A model generated the notes under the pieces. That model was not told the DNA's origin. It ran no database searches and worked only from the letters and a program-made list of their open reading frames with translations. From the NCBI GenBank assembly GCA_041670165.1, contig JBAXZR010000003.1, forward strand, positions 1 to 64,000: 64,000 nucleotides of DNA, given 5' to 3'. Of the stretch, positions 17,008-26,035 are shown one piece after another (position 1 is the first letter of the stretch; each line of letters opens with the position of its first letter). A program made the translations under genes and the position numbers. Origin of the DNA: JBAXZR01 sp041670165. Lineage in GTDB: Bacteria > Bacillota > Clostridia > Christensenellales > UBA1242.

Positions 17008-17031
17008 ATGCAAAAACAAGCCATTTTGCAT
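17008..17031 (+). promoter_or_regulatory. Leader hairpin next to the LRR gene ribosome binding site
   Basis: ATGCAAAA and TTTTGCAT form a perfect 8-base stem with an 8-base loop. It ends a few bases before the AAAGGAG (17035-17041) of the LRR gene. It could stabilise the message or modulate access to the ribosome binding site. Confidence 0.5.
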
Positions 17032-17047
17032 CATAAAGGAGATTTGT

Positions 17048-20000
17048 ATGAAGATACGAATGAAAATTGCGTCAACAATCATGAGTATGTGCCTTGCACT
17101 TATGGTTATGGGTTTTGCCGTTTGGGCTGCTTCAACACAAACAATGCCTGTTACAAACACGGTGGATTTCACATCTATCCATGTTTTGTCAACTGTTACT
17201 GGAACTGTTACAGGAGCAAAGACTGATACTTTTACAAATTATGGTCCAGTTTCAACCCTTGCTGGTGACCCTGAAGGCAAACTTGGAACATGGGCAATTG
17301 GTTCAGCAATGGAGTTTGCTAATGAAACAGAGCCTGTTGTTATAACATTAACTGTTGTAAACAACTCAGATGAACGATCACTTAGCTTTGAGCTTAGTGG
17401 TGAATCTTATGGTGCATTCAACGGAACAAATCTTGGCGACACAAACATTGACAGAACTTGCGTTTATTCAATAGATAATGCGACTCCAATTACAAATGCA
17501 ACTTACACAAGTGGAGCAATTAATGTTGAAGCACTAAAAACTGCAACAATTGTTATGACACTTGACATTTCTGACAATGGAAAAAGTGTTACAGCTTTTG
17601 ACAATAGTTTTTCTACGACTCTTAGAAACATTGGAGAATCAGCTCCTGTTGAAGGTTTTTCATTTGACACTGGAAGTGGAGAAATTGCAACTCTTTCAAC
17701 AAGTGAACCTCTTTTAGAAGAAAACATTCCTGAACTTTTTGTTGAAGGACAACCAGCATTTTATGGATTGTATTCCGATTCTGACTTCACACAAGAAATT
17801 GAATTTCCATATTCAGGAAGTTCCACAATTTTTGCAAAATTTGGAAATCCAACTGACATGGTTTTTACAGATATTGGAAACAATGAATATTCTGTGTCAA
17901 AAAGTGGAACCCCAACAGGTACTCTTGTCATTCCAAAAAAATACAACTGGAAATCAGTAACTACAATTCCAAATTCTGCTTTTTATGGTTGTTCTGAAAT
18001 TACTAATATTATAGTTCCTGATTCAATTACAAGCTTTGGATCAACAGCTTTTTATGGTACAACATGGCTTAACAATCAACCATCTGGAGTGGTTATATAT
18101 CTAGGAAAAGTTGTTTATGGTGCTCTTGGTTCATTAAACAATACTTCAGTAACTATTGCTGAAGGAACAAGAGTAATTGCTGCAAATGCTTTTTTTGGCA
18201 AATCAACAATGACTAGTGTAACAATACCAGAAAGTGTTATCAGTATTGGAAATGATGCTTTTCATGGTTGCTACAATTTGACAAGTATTTCAATTCCAGG
18301 TTCTGCAGTTTATCTTGGAACAAATGTGCTTACTGGTTGCAGTGCGCTTACTTCTTTATCTGCGCCTTTTGTTGCTCCTTATTCGGCAACAACTAACAGT
18401 TATTACAAATATTATTTTGGCGGTACTTCATACAATTCTTCAATTACATTGCCAAATATATCAACTGTTACAATAACTAATGATGCTACAGACATTAGTG
18501 ATTACGCATTTTGGAACATCAGTACAATGATTACTGCTAATATTCCAGAAAGTGTAACAACAATCGGATATAGCACCTTTTCAAACTGTTCTAATCTTCA
18601 AAATATTACATTTCCAAATGGGCTTACAACAATTGGTACTACTGCATTTTCGAGTTGCTTGGATCTAGTTAATTTGGTTATTCCAGACAGTGTTACAAAT
18701 ATTGGAAATTTTGCATTTAATAATACTGCTTGGTATAATAGCAAACCAAATTCAACATTAATTTATGCAGGAAAAGTTGCTTACAAATACAAGGGATCAA
18801 TGCCTACAAACACAAATTTAACTCTAATTGAAGGCACAAAAGGCATTGCTTGTTCTGCTTTTGAAAGTTTTATAAATTTAAAAAGTATAACTATAAACAG
18901 TACTGTTGAATATATTGGTGAGTTGGCATTTAAAGGTTGCACAGGACTTACTGGTGTAACTATACCAAGTTCAGTTAGTATAATTGGTGGCTCTGCTTTT
19001 GAAGGTTGCACAGGACTTACTAGTGTAACAACATCTGAAGGACTTACAAAAATTGGTTATATGGCATTTACTGGTTGCTCAAATATAACTTCAATTTCTT
19101 TACCTAATACTCTTACTGAGATTGAAGGTTCAGCTTTCCAAAGTTGCACAAAACTTAGTACCATTACAATTGCAAGTAGCATAAGCAAAGTTGGAAGTTT
19201 GGCTTTTAATAACACTTTGTGGTACACAAATCAACCTGATGGTATGGTTTATGTTGGCACTGTTGCATACTCATATAAGGGATTAATGCCAGCAAGCACA
19301 ACAATTAATTTGCGTAGTGACACAACATGCTTGACTGACAATTTGTTTGATAACATGGGTGGACTTGTTGCCATAACTTTGCCAGAAACATTAACTTATA
19401 TTGGTACAGGTGCTTTTGATACATGCAGAAATTTAACAAGCATTACAATTCCAAAAAATGTTTCATATATTGGTATCACAAATTTTAATTTTTCTGAAAA
19501 TATGACTTCAATTTCTGTAGATCCATTAAATACAACTTATAAATCAGTTGATGGAGTCCTTTATAATTTTGAAGTAACACAACTTATTGCATGTCCAGCT
19601 GGAAAAACAGGAACATTAACTATTCCTAGCACAGTTAAGGATATTCTGGTTTTCTCTGTGGAATATTGTGAAAAATTAACTTCAATAGTAATTCCAGCAA
19701 GTGTTGAAACAATTGCAAATATGACAGTGGACAACTATCACAGAGGAATTGGAGAAAATAGCTTGCTCCAAAGCATAATTGTTGATGCAAACAATCAATA
19801 TTTCAAATCTATTGATGGAGTTTTATTCAATAAATTGGGAACTGATTTGCTATATTTTCCAACTGCAAAAGCTGGTTCAAGTTACACAATTCCTGATGGA
19901 GTAACAAAGGTTGAACAACAAGCTTTTGAAAATGTTTCATTTACAGAATTACATATTCCTGCATCTGTTACAACATTTAAGGCTTTTGAATTTGACACTC

Positions 20001-20455
20001 CAGAAAATCCATTAACGGTTTTTGTTTCTTCTGAAAGTTTGGTAACAAATGTTAGTTACGGAAATTCTGTAAGATATCTTTACAATGTTTCATCTCTGAT
20101 AAATGTTCACAACACCTTAGCTCCATCTGGAGAGTACTTTGAGGTGCAAGATATTGTTGTTGGAACGCATTATGAAGATGGAAGTTGGATTGAAGATTGG
20201 CAGTTTATCGAAGATGGTCCAGATGGATTATGTGATGACCAGTCATATATGAATGATGGTTTTGTTGATGAAGATACTGATGGATATGATGATAACAACG
20301 GAAGTACAGATATTGGTCATTGGGAAGACTGTGGATATTTTGAACAAATTGAGGTTGAAGATATTGAAAGTGCATACAAATATTTTGAACCTTCAACAAC
20401 TAATGGAGATTTTGAAACATGGTCAAAAGTAACAACTGATTATGGTCAATGGTAA
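17048..20455 (+). CDS. Secreted BspA-type leucine-rich-repeat protein
   Basis: This 1135-residue surface or secreted protein has a signal peptide at residues 1-28 (basic start, hydrophobic CLALMVMGFAVWA). A beta-rich N-terminal domain (about 30-220) follows. A long array of BspA/TpLRR units comes next, for example SVTIPESVISIGNDAFHGC and VTIPSSVSIIGGSAFEGC. The array is interrupted at least three times by a related insert of the form NNTxWYxxxPDGxVYxGxVAYxYKG. The C-terminus is acidic and aromatic and contains an EF-hand-like loop, DEDTDGYDDNNG. No LPXTG, S-layer or transmembrane anchor is seen, so attachment is unexplained. Such proteins bind host or bacterial surfaces in some gut and oral bacteria; the ligand here is unknown. 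It is monocistronic with a strong promoter and terminator. Confidence 0.85.
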   Translation: MKIRMKIASTIMSMCLALMVMGFAVWAASTQTMPVTNTVDFTSIHVLSTVTGTVTGAKTDTFTNYGPVSTLAGDPEGKLGTWAIGSAMEFANETEPVVITLTVVNNSDERSLSFELSGESYGAFNGTNLGDTNIDRTCVYSIDNATPITNATYTSGAINVEALKTATIVMTLDISDNGKSVTAFDNSFSTTLRNIGESAPVEGFSFDTGSGEIATLSTSEPLLEENIPELFVEGQPAFYGLYSDSDFTQEIEFPYSGSSTIFAKFGNPTDMVFTDIGNNEYSVSKSGTPTGTLVIPKKYNWKSVTTIPNSAFYGCSEITNIIVPDSITSFGSTAFYGTTWLNNQPSGVVIYLGKVVYGALGSLNNTSVTIAEGTRVIAANAFFGKSTMTSVTIPESVISIGNDAFHGCYNLTSISIPGSAVYLGTNVLTGCSALTSLSAPFVAPYSATTNSYYKYYFGGTSYNSSITLPNISTVTITNDATDISDYAFWNISTMITANIPESVTTIGYSTFSNCSNLQNITFPNGLTTIGTTAFSSCLDLVNLVIPDSVTNIGNFAFNNTAWYNSKPNSTLIYAGKVAYKYKGSMPTNTNLTLIEGTKGIACSAFESFINLKSITINSTVEYIGELAFKGCTGLTGVTIPSSVSIIGGSAFEGCTGLTSVTTSEGLTKIGYMAFTGCSNITSISLPNTLTEIEGSAFQSCTKLSTITIASSISKVGSLAFNNTLWYTNQPDGMVYVGTVAYSYKGLMPASTTINLRSDTTCLTDNLFDNMGGLVAITLPETLTYIGTGAFDTCRNLTSITIPKNVSYIGITNFNFSENMTSISVDPLNTTYKSVDGVLYNFEVTQLIACPAGKTGTLTIPSTVKDILVFSVEYCEKLTSIVIPASVETIANMTVDNYHRGIGENSLLQSIIVDANNQYFKSIDGVLFNKLGTDLLYFPTAKAGSSYTIPDGVTKVEQQAFENVSFTELHIPASVTTFKAFEFDTPENPLTVFVSSESLVTNVSYGNSVRYLYNVSSLINVHNTLAPSGEYFEVQDIVVGTHYEDGSWIEDWQFIEDGPDGLCDDQSYMNDGFVDEDTDGYDDNNGSTDIGHWEDCGYFEQIEVEDIESAYKYFEPSTTNGDFETWSKVTTDYGQW

Positions 20456-20476
20456 TTATTAGATTTCAAAAAATTT

Positions 20477-20509
20477 TAAAAAAGCCATCTTATAATGATG
20501 GTTTTTTTT
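20477..20509 (+). terminator. LRR gene terminator
   Basis: The stem AAAAAAGCCATC / GATGGTTTTTTT contains one G-T pair and runs into T's. The following stretch (20510-20761) holds only a TTGACA at 20574 without a convincing -10, and no gene. Confidence 0.75.
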
Positions 20510-20761
20510 AAGATATTTTTAAAAATATATTATTCAAAGCAAAAAAAGTATATGGCTTTTTAAAAATCAATAGTTGACAAAGTTTAAATATTTTAGAAAT
20601 AAAAATATTGTAATTTTTGTCATAGTTTTATTTCGGGCTTCATATTGTATCTTGTGAAAAAAGCAAAATCGACAAAGGATAACAATTTATTTAGTTATTC
20701 GCTATAAAACATTTTGCTTTTAAACAAGGAAAAAACTTACACTCAAAAGGTGGTGGAAACA

Positions 20762-21532
20762 ATGCCATTTCTCGTTTTGAAATCTAAACAAATCATTTTT
20801 TCAATTATTGCTGTCCTAGTTTGTGTGTTGCTTGCAATGAACTCAACTGGAACTGCTTCAGCAGCTGTGTTTTTTGGATATGCACCGAAAAAAGTGCCTA
20901 TATACTGCGTTTCAACAGAAACAAAGCAAGTAGCAATTTCATTTGATGCGGCATGGGGGGCTGACAAAACTGATGACATCATGGTGACCCTTAAAGAATT
21001 TAATGCAGGAGCAACTTTTTTCCTAGTTGGATTTTGGGCTGATAAATATGGAGAAAAAGTAAAATCAATTGCTGACAATGGTTTTGAAATTGGAACTCAT
21101 TCCAACACGCACCCTGACATGACAAAAATCAGTGATGCTCAAAAATTGCTTGAACTTGAAGAAAGCATCAAGATTATTGAGGCAAATAGTGGCAAAAAAG
21201 TTGAATTATTCAGAGCTCCATATGGTGCTTATAACAATTCTCTTTTGAAAGTTGCAGAAGATTTAAGTTTAAAAACAATCCAATGGGATGTTGATAGTTT
21301 GGATTGGAAAGGACTTTCTGCAGAAAATATTGCCAATCGTGTTGTCTCAAATGCGAAAAATGGGTCAATAATTCTTTGTCATAACAATGCGGACAACATT
21401 GTTAAAGCATTACCTATCATTCTTGATAGATTAATCAAAAAGGGATTTTCAATTACTTCTGTTGGTAATTTGTTAATCAAAACAGATTATTCTGTTGATA
21501 GAACTGGTATGCAATTCAAAAAAAGTGCCTAA
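20762..21532 (+). CDS. Polysaccharide deacetylase (NodB/CE4), sporulation PdaB-like
   Basis: This 256-residue secreted or membrane-anchored deacetylase starts with a hydrophobic signal or anchor (about residues 11-36). The NodB domain follows: catalytic Asp in ISFDAAWGADKT, the metal-binding histidines in HSNTHP, then RAPYGAYN, WDVDSLDWKG and ILCHN. FDAAWG in place of the usual FDDG, and the overall length, match the PdaB/YlxY sporulation subgroup, which acts on peptidoglycan. The frame opens at a TTG at 20714. I prefer the ATG at 20762, because AAAGGTGGTG, close to the ideal AAAGGAGGTG, sits eight bases before it. It probably shares a transcript with the OB-fold gene 24 bases downstream. Substrate is inferred from the family. 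Confidence 0.82.
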   Translation: MPFLVLKSKQIIFSIIAVLVCVLLAMNSTGTASAAVFFGYAPKKVPIYCVSTETKQVAISFDAAWGADKTDDIMVTLKEFNAGATFFLVGFWADKYGEKVKSIADNGFEIGTHSNTHPDMTKISDAQKLLELEESIKIIEANSGKKVELFRAPYGAYNNSLLKVAEDLSLKTIQWDVDSLDWKGLSAENIANRVVSNAKNGSIILCHNNADNIVKALPIILDRLIKKGFSITSVGNLLIKTDYSVDRTGMQFKKSA

Positions 21533-21556
21533 ATTAACAAAAAATGGAGAAAAATT

Positions 21557-22243
21557 ATGAATTATGAACAGATGAACAACAACAAGGTTTACCTATATGG
21601 AAAAATTATGGGAAAACCAAATTTATCACATGAAGCTTATGGTGAAGGATTTTATGAACTTTCACTTGCAGTAAAAAGGCTTTCAGAACATTTTGATGTG
21701 ATTCCAATAACAGTAAGCGAAAAACTTATGTCTGGAAACAAGTTTGCTGATGGAAGTATGGTCGCAATTAAAGGGCAACTAAGATCTTATAACAAAATGA
21801 TTGATGGAAAAAGCAAACTTCTTTTAACTGTTTTTGTTAGAGAGCTTGTTGATCCAGTTGAAGATATGTGTCCAAATATAATTGAACTTTCTGGTTTTAT
21901 TTGCAAACCATCAATTTTTAGGGTTACTCCTTTTAAACGAGAAATTTGCGACATACTTATTGCAGTTAACAGAGCATACAACAAATCAGATTATCTTCCT
22001 TGCATAGCATGGGGAAGAAACGCCCGTTTTGTTCGTGATATATCAGTTGGCGAAAAAGTTCAAATTCTTGGAAGAATTCAAAGTAGGGATTATCAAAAGA
22101 AGCTTAATGATGGAAGTGTAAACACAAAAGTTGCTTTTGAAGTTTCAATTTCTCAAATTCAAAGCGAAGCAAAAAACATTGTTCCTTTTTCTGGAATCAA
22201 TCCAAGTGAAGCTAAACCAAACCCAGCAATTGCAGAAAGTTAA
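21557..22243 (+). CDS. Double OB-fold single-stranded-DNA-binding-like protein
   Basis: The 228-residue protein looks like two SSB-type OB folds in tandem (about residues 8-95 and 105-200). Each starts with a KVYLYGKI or IELSGFI strand and ends with a strand like VQILGRIQSRDY. It lacks the acidic DDDLPF-type tail of a true SSB and ends PNPAIAES. Firmicutes carry such double-domain SSB relatives with no clear assignment. It may act in recombination or a specialised repair step rather than replace the replicative SSB. The ATG at 21557 has TGGAG upstream. Pairing with a cell-wall deacetylase gene is odd, and a terminator follows. Confidence 0.7.
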   Translation: MNYEQMNNNKVYLYGKIMGKPNLSHEAYGEGFYELSLAVKRLSEHFDVIPITVSEKLMSGNKFADGSMVAIKGQLRSYNKMIDGKSKLLLTVFVRELVDPVEDMCPNIIELSGFICKPSIFRVTPFKREICDILIAVNRAYNKSDYLPCIAWGRNARFVRDISVGEKVQILGRIQSRDYQKKLNDGSVNTKVAFEVSISQIQSEAKNIVPFSGINPSEAKPNPAIAES

Positions 22244-22324
22244 AAACAATATAAAAATTTTATCAAGATAAAATATATTTTGAATTATTAAAAAAAATAA
22301 TCAGAGTGATAAAACCATAATAAG

Positions 22325-22353
22325 AACTCTTCTAATCTTTGAAGAGTTTTTTT
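22325..22353 (+). terminator. Terminator after the OB-fold gene
   Basis: AACTCTTC and GAAGAGTT form an 8-base stem followed by a T-run. Confidence 0.85.
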
Positions 22354-22370
22354 GTTTTGCCTTGAAAGAA

Positions 22371-22400
22371 TTGACATTTATATCTCCAAAAGTTTATTAT
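22371..22400 (+). promoter_or_regulatory. Sigma-A promoter of the pdp operon
   Basis: TTGACA (22371-22376), an 18-base spacer and TATTAT (22395-22400) give a leader of about 30 bases. Confidence 0.7.
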
Positions 22401-22437
22401 TATGTTAGATTATTGTTAAAAAGTTTAAGGAGTAAAG

Positions 22438-23709
22438 ATGACTATTTTTGATATATTAGACAAAAAACGAAAAGGGTTTGAACTAAGTAGCGAAGAGATT
22501 CAGTATTTTGTTAATGGGTTTGTTGCTGGAAACATTGAAGAAGCTCAAATGAGTGCATTGTTAATGGCAATTTGCATTAATGGCATGAATAGAAAAGAAG
22601 TTTTGTGCTTAACTCAAACAATGGCTACAAGTGGAAATGTTATTAACTTGTCTTCGCTCTATGAAAATGGTGAAAATTTGTGCGTAGACAAGCACTCAAG
22701 TGGTGGCGTAAGTGACACAACCACATTTGTGATTGCAGGTATTCTTGCTTCTGCTGGCGTAAAAATGGTTAAAATGAGTGGCAAAAGTCTTGGTTTCACT
22801 GGTGGCACCGCTGACAAGGTTGCTTCATTCACAGGCTATCAAAATGAAAAGACAATTGATGAAGCAATTTATATTGCAAAAAAATGTAATGTTTCTTTGA
22901 TTACTCAATCAGTTTCAATTGTGCCTGCTGACAAAAAAATTTATTCTCTTAGGGACAGAACTGGAACGGTTCAAAGCATTCCACTTATTGCAAGCAGCAT
23001 TATGAGTAAAAAGATTGCGAGTGGCAGTGGAATTTTGCTTTTGGATGTTAAATGTGGCAATGGTGCTTTTATGGAAAATCTAAAAGAAGCTCAGTTACTT
23101 GCTGAAACAATGGTTAAACTTGGCAATGATGCTGGCATAAAAACAGCTGCATTTGTAACAGATATGAATGAACCACTTGGAGCAACAGTTGGAAACGTTT
23201 TGGAAGCAAGAGAAGCTGTTCAAATTTTAAAAAATGAGAAAGAAGGTAGATTAAAAGACTTATGCGTTGAAGAGAGTGCATGGCTAATCTCTGAGGCAAA
23301 GAAAATATCAATTGAACAAGCAAAGATAATTGCTTTTAATAACATTCAAAATGGCAAGGCATATTCTAGTTTTAAAAAAATTGTTGAAGCTCACTCTGGA
23401 ATCATTCCAGATTTCAAGGTTTCAGACTATGTTGTAAATGTGTTAAGTGATGAAAATGGATTTGTGAGTGAATTTAAAACAAGAAAAATTGGAGAACTAG
23501 CTAGATTTATTAATGAAAGCTGTTATAATGGGGGACTGGAATTTTTTGTTAAGCTTGGATCAAAAGTTAAAAAAGGTGATTTGCTAGCAAAAATTTACGT
23601 TTCTAAAGAATTAAATTCCACAAAAATTTCGGATGAACTAAAAGACTTAATTGTGATATCTTCAAAAACTAAAAAACACAAATTAATTTATAAAATAATT
23701 ACTAAATAA
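22438..23709 (+). CDS. pdp: Pyrimidine-nucleoside phosphorylase
   Basis: This enzyme splits uridine, thymidine and deoxyuridine with phosphate into base and (deoxy)ribose-1-phosphate, feeding salvage. The 423-residue protein carries the family signature SGKSLGFTGGTADK and the phosphate-binding KHSSGGVSDTTT. The active-site stretch RDRTGTVQSIPLIASSIMSKK and DVKCGNGAFM follow. The C-terminal alpha/beta domain is present. In thymidine-specific DeoA this layout is similar; the Gram-positive Pdp form is the likelier one. The start has AAGGAG. It leads an apparent operon with tsaE and tsaB-rimI (gaps of 9 and -4 bases), an unusual partnership. cdd, the other salvage gene here, is 38 kb away. Confidence 0.93.
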   Translation: MTIFDILDKKRKGFELSSEEIQYFVNGFVAGNIEEAQMSALLMAICINGMNRKEVLCLTQTMATSGNVINLSSLYENGENLCVDKHSSGGVSDTTTFVIAGILASAGVKMVKMSGKSLGFTGGTADKVASFTGYQNEKTIDEAIYIAKKCNVSLITQSVSIVPADKKIYSLRDRTGTVQSIPLIASSIMSKKIASGSGILLLDVKCGNGAFMENLKEAQLLAETMVKLGNDAGIKTAAFVTDMNEPLGATVGNVLEAREAVQILKNEKEGRLKDLCVEESAWLISEAKKISIEQAKIIAFNNIQNGKAYSSFKKIVEAHSGIIPDFKVSDYVVNVLSDENGFVSEFKTRKIGELARFINESCYNGGLEFFVKLGSKVKKGDLLAKIYVSKELNSTKISDELKDLIVISSKTKKHKLIYKIITK

Positions 23710-23718
23710 TGGAGAAAA

Positions 23719-24162
23719 ATGACTACTGAATTTGTTTCATTAAGTGAAAAACAAACAATTACCTTTGCAAAAAACTTTGCAAAAAATTTGTTGTTGCCAT
23801 CAGTTATTAGCCTTGGCGGAGATCTTGGAAGTGGAAAAACTACATTTACTAAGGGACTTGCTCTTGGACTTGGAATAAAAGAAATTATAACAAGTCCAAC
23901 TTTCACAATTATGAATGAGTATGAAGGTGAAAAAGGAAATCTATACCATTTTGACATGTATAGACTTGGAAGCATTGAAGAAGCATATGAGCTTGGATTT
24001 GAAGAATATTTTTCTGAAAAAACAATGAAAGGCTTGGTTGTTTGTGAGTGGGCAAGCAATGTTTACGGAATTTTACCAAAACAAATAATAGAAATTGATA
24101 TTTCAAAAATTTCTGAAAATGAAAGAAAAATTGTTATTAAAATAGGTTTGGGGGAAAAGTGA
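23719..24162 (+). CDS. tsaE: tRNA threonylcarbamoyladenosine biosynthesis ATPase TsaE
   Basis: TsaE is the ATPase that recycles the TsaB-TsaD complex during t6A37 synthesis on ANN-decoding tRNAs. The 147-residue protein has Walker A GDLGSGKTT at about residue 35. It also has the family sequences SPTFTIMNEYEG and HFDMYRLGSIEEAYELGFEEYF, and a Walker-B-like VVCEWA. The ATG at 23719 has GGAG. Its stop overlaps the GTG start of tsaB-rimI by four bases, so the two products are made in step. tsaD is not in the window. Confidence 0.95.
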   Translation: MTTEFVSLSEKQTITFAKNFAKNLLLPSVISLGGDLGSGKTTFTKGLALGLGIKEIITSPTFTIMNEYEGEKGNLYHFDMYRLGSIEEAYELGFEEYFSEKTMKGLVVCEWASNVYGILPKQIIEIDISKISENERKIVIKIGLGEK

Positions 24163-25256
24163 AAAATATTTTGTGCATATGTTCCGCTTTTAAAAATAGT
24201 TTGATTGCTTGTTCTTTAAATGGAAAGGAATTTTTTGCTCAGTACAATTCTGATGCTTCTTGTTCTGAAACAATGCTCGTAAATGTTAATGATATATTAA
24301 AAAAAGCAGAAATTTCACTTGAAGAAATTGATGAAATTGCAGTTGTTGTTGGCCCTGGAAGTTTTACGGGAATTAGAATTGCATTAGCACTTGTAAAAGG
24401 CTTTTCTCTTGCACTAAATAAAATTAGGTTTATTGCTGTTAGCAGTTTAAAACTTCTTGCGTTTTCAGAAAGACAAAAATCAAGATGCAATGATATCCTT
24501 GCGATTATGGACGGACTATCAGGTCATTATTTTGTTTGTGAATATCATAATGGTGAATTTTCAGTTGAACAATGCATATGTGAAGATAAATTCTTATCTT
24601 TATTAAGCACAAACAAAAATTCAGTATTTATTGAAGGGGAAACAGAAGTAAAGGATTCAAAAGCAGTTAAAATTACTCCAAAAGATTTGCTTGATTTTTC
24701 TTTATATTTATCAAGCAAAGGTTATTTAATAAGTCAAAATGAGCTTTTGCCAAATTATTTAAGATTGAGCCAAGCTGAAGAGAGTTTGCTTGAATCAAAA
24801 AAACAAAAGCAAGATTTTTACTCTATTAATGAAATGACAGAAGCAGATATTGATGATGTTTATTCAATTTCATTTGAAGCATTTAATCTTGAAAGCGCAA
24901 GTAAAAACATGATTAGGGATGAATTTCATAGCGAATTTAAAAAATTTTTTGTTGCTAAAGAAAACAAAGAAGTTATTGGTTTTTTAACATTTATGCTTCT
25001 TTCTGGTGAAGTGGAACTACTTGACATTGCAGTTAAAAAAGGATATCAAGATAAAGGTATTGGTTCAAAACTTTTAGAACATTTAATTTCATTTTGCAAA
25101 GCAAATAACATTAAAAATATATTTTTGGAAGTTAATGTAAACAATAAAAAAGCAATCACATTATATAAAAAATATGATTTTAAACAAGTGTCCATTAGAA
25201 AAAAATATTATAGGAACTTGGACGACGCATTGATTTTGAAAAAAGATATTTTATGA
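24159..25256 (+). CDS. tsaB: TsaB-RimI fusion protein
   Basis: One 365-residue polypeptide joins two usually separate proteins. Residues 1 to about 215 are TsaB, an ASKHA-fold partner of TsaD in t6A synthesis, with the hallmark GPGSFTGIRIALALVKG. Residues about 222-365 are a GNAT acetyltransferase of the RimI type: VAKENKEVIGFL, the acetyl-CoA loop YQDKGIGSKLLEHL, and the C-terminal LEVNVNNKKAITLYKKYDF. RimI acetylates the N-terminus of ribosomal protein S18 in enterobacteria. The genes are commonly adjacent in Firmicutes (tsaE-tsaB-rimI-tsaD), and here they are one frame with no stop or frameshift between. The GTG start overlaps tsaE. Confidence in both domains is high; the RimI substrate is inferred. 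Confidence 0.92.
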   Translation: MKNILCICSAFKNSLIACSLNGKEFFAQYNSDASCSETMLVNVNDILKKAEISLEEIDEIAVVVGPGSFTGIRIALALVKGFSLALNKIRFIAVSSLKLLAFSERQKSRCNDILAIMDGLSGHYFVCEYHNGEFSVEQCICEDKFLSLLSTNKNSVFIEGETEVKDSKAVKITPKDLLDFSLYLSSKGYLISQNELLPNYLRLSQAEESLLESKKQKQDFYSINEMTEADIDDVYSISFEAFNLESASKNMIRDEFHSEFKKFFVAKENKEVIGFLTFMLLSGEVELLDIAVKKGYQDKGIGSKLLEHLISFCKANNIKNIFLEVNVNNKKAITLYKKYDFKQVSIRKKYYRNLDDALILKKDIL

Positions 25257-25295
25257 TTTATCACAAAGTATTTTGCTTAAAGAATATATTTTTAA

Positions 25296-26021
25296 GTGAT
25301 AGAAAAAATTTTTGGTGCTGAAACTTGGTTTAACATTATTGGCACTGGCGATAAATGGCTTGTTTTTTTGCATGGATGGGGAACAAATTCAAATTGCTTT
25401 TCTGAGTATGTAAACACTTTTAAAGATGATTTCAAAATTCTACTTATAGATTTTCCTCCATTTGGAAAAAGCAAGGAACCAACTGAGCCTTGGACTCTTA
25501 ATGCCTATGTGGAAATGGTAAAAAAAATTTTTGACAAGTGTTATGTTGACAATCCGACAATAGTTGCACATTCTTTTGGTGGAAGAGTTGCAATTTTGTT
25601 AGCTAGTAGATATAATAACATTCATAAACTTGTTTTATTTGGTAGTGCTGGTCTTAAACCAAAATTTGATTTTAAAGTTTTTGCTAAAAAATGTGTTTCA
25701 AAGATTTGCCATTTTTTCAAGATTAAGTCGCCAAAATGGCTTGGTTCAGCAGATTACAAAGTTCTTTCACAAGTTATGAAAAAAACATTTTCTAGTGTTG
25801 TTTTAACACATCTTGATGGCAATTGCAAATTAGTTACTTGTCCAACACTTTTAATTTGGGGTCAAAAAGATGATGCAACGCCACTAGAAATGGGAAAAAG
25901 AATGAATAAGCTTATATCTTCAAGCGGACTATTTGTCATTAAAAATGCTGGTCATTTTGCCTTTATAACTCATTCACAAATATTTATTAATGCTCTTAAG
26001 TGTTTTGTTAGCAAAGATTAA
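25296..26021 (+). CDS. Alpha/beta hydrolase
   Basis: This 241-residue alpha/beta-fold hydrolase has the oxyanion motif HGWG (near residue 26), nucleophile elbow AHSFGG with Ser93, acid in GQKDDATP, and His in NAGHFAF. The substrate cannot be told. The chosen start is GTG at 25296, with no Shine-Dalgarno sequence; a TATATT ends six bases before it, so a leaderless transcript is possible though no good -35 is seen. It lies 14 bases ahead of the murF-like gene and is probably co-transcribed with it. A hydrolase next to MurF suggests a cell-envelope role, but this is weak inference. Confidence 0.8.
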   Translation: MIEKIFGAETWFNIIGTGDKWLVFLHGWGTNSNCFSEYVNTFKDDFKILLIDFPPFGKSKEPTEPWTLNAYVEMVKKIFDKCYVDNPTIVAHSFGGRVAILLASRYNNIHKLVLFGSAGLKPKFDFKVFAKKCVSKICHFFKIKSPKWLGSADYKVLSQVMKKTFSSVVLTHLDGNCKLVTCPTLLIWGQKDDATPLEMGKRMNKLISSSGLFVIKNAGHFAFITHSQIFINALKCFVSKD

Positions 26022-26035
26022 ATCAGGAGTAATAT

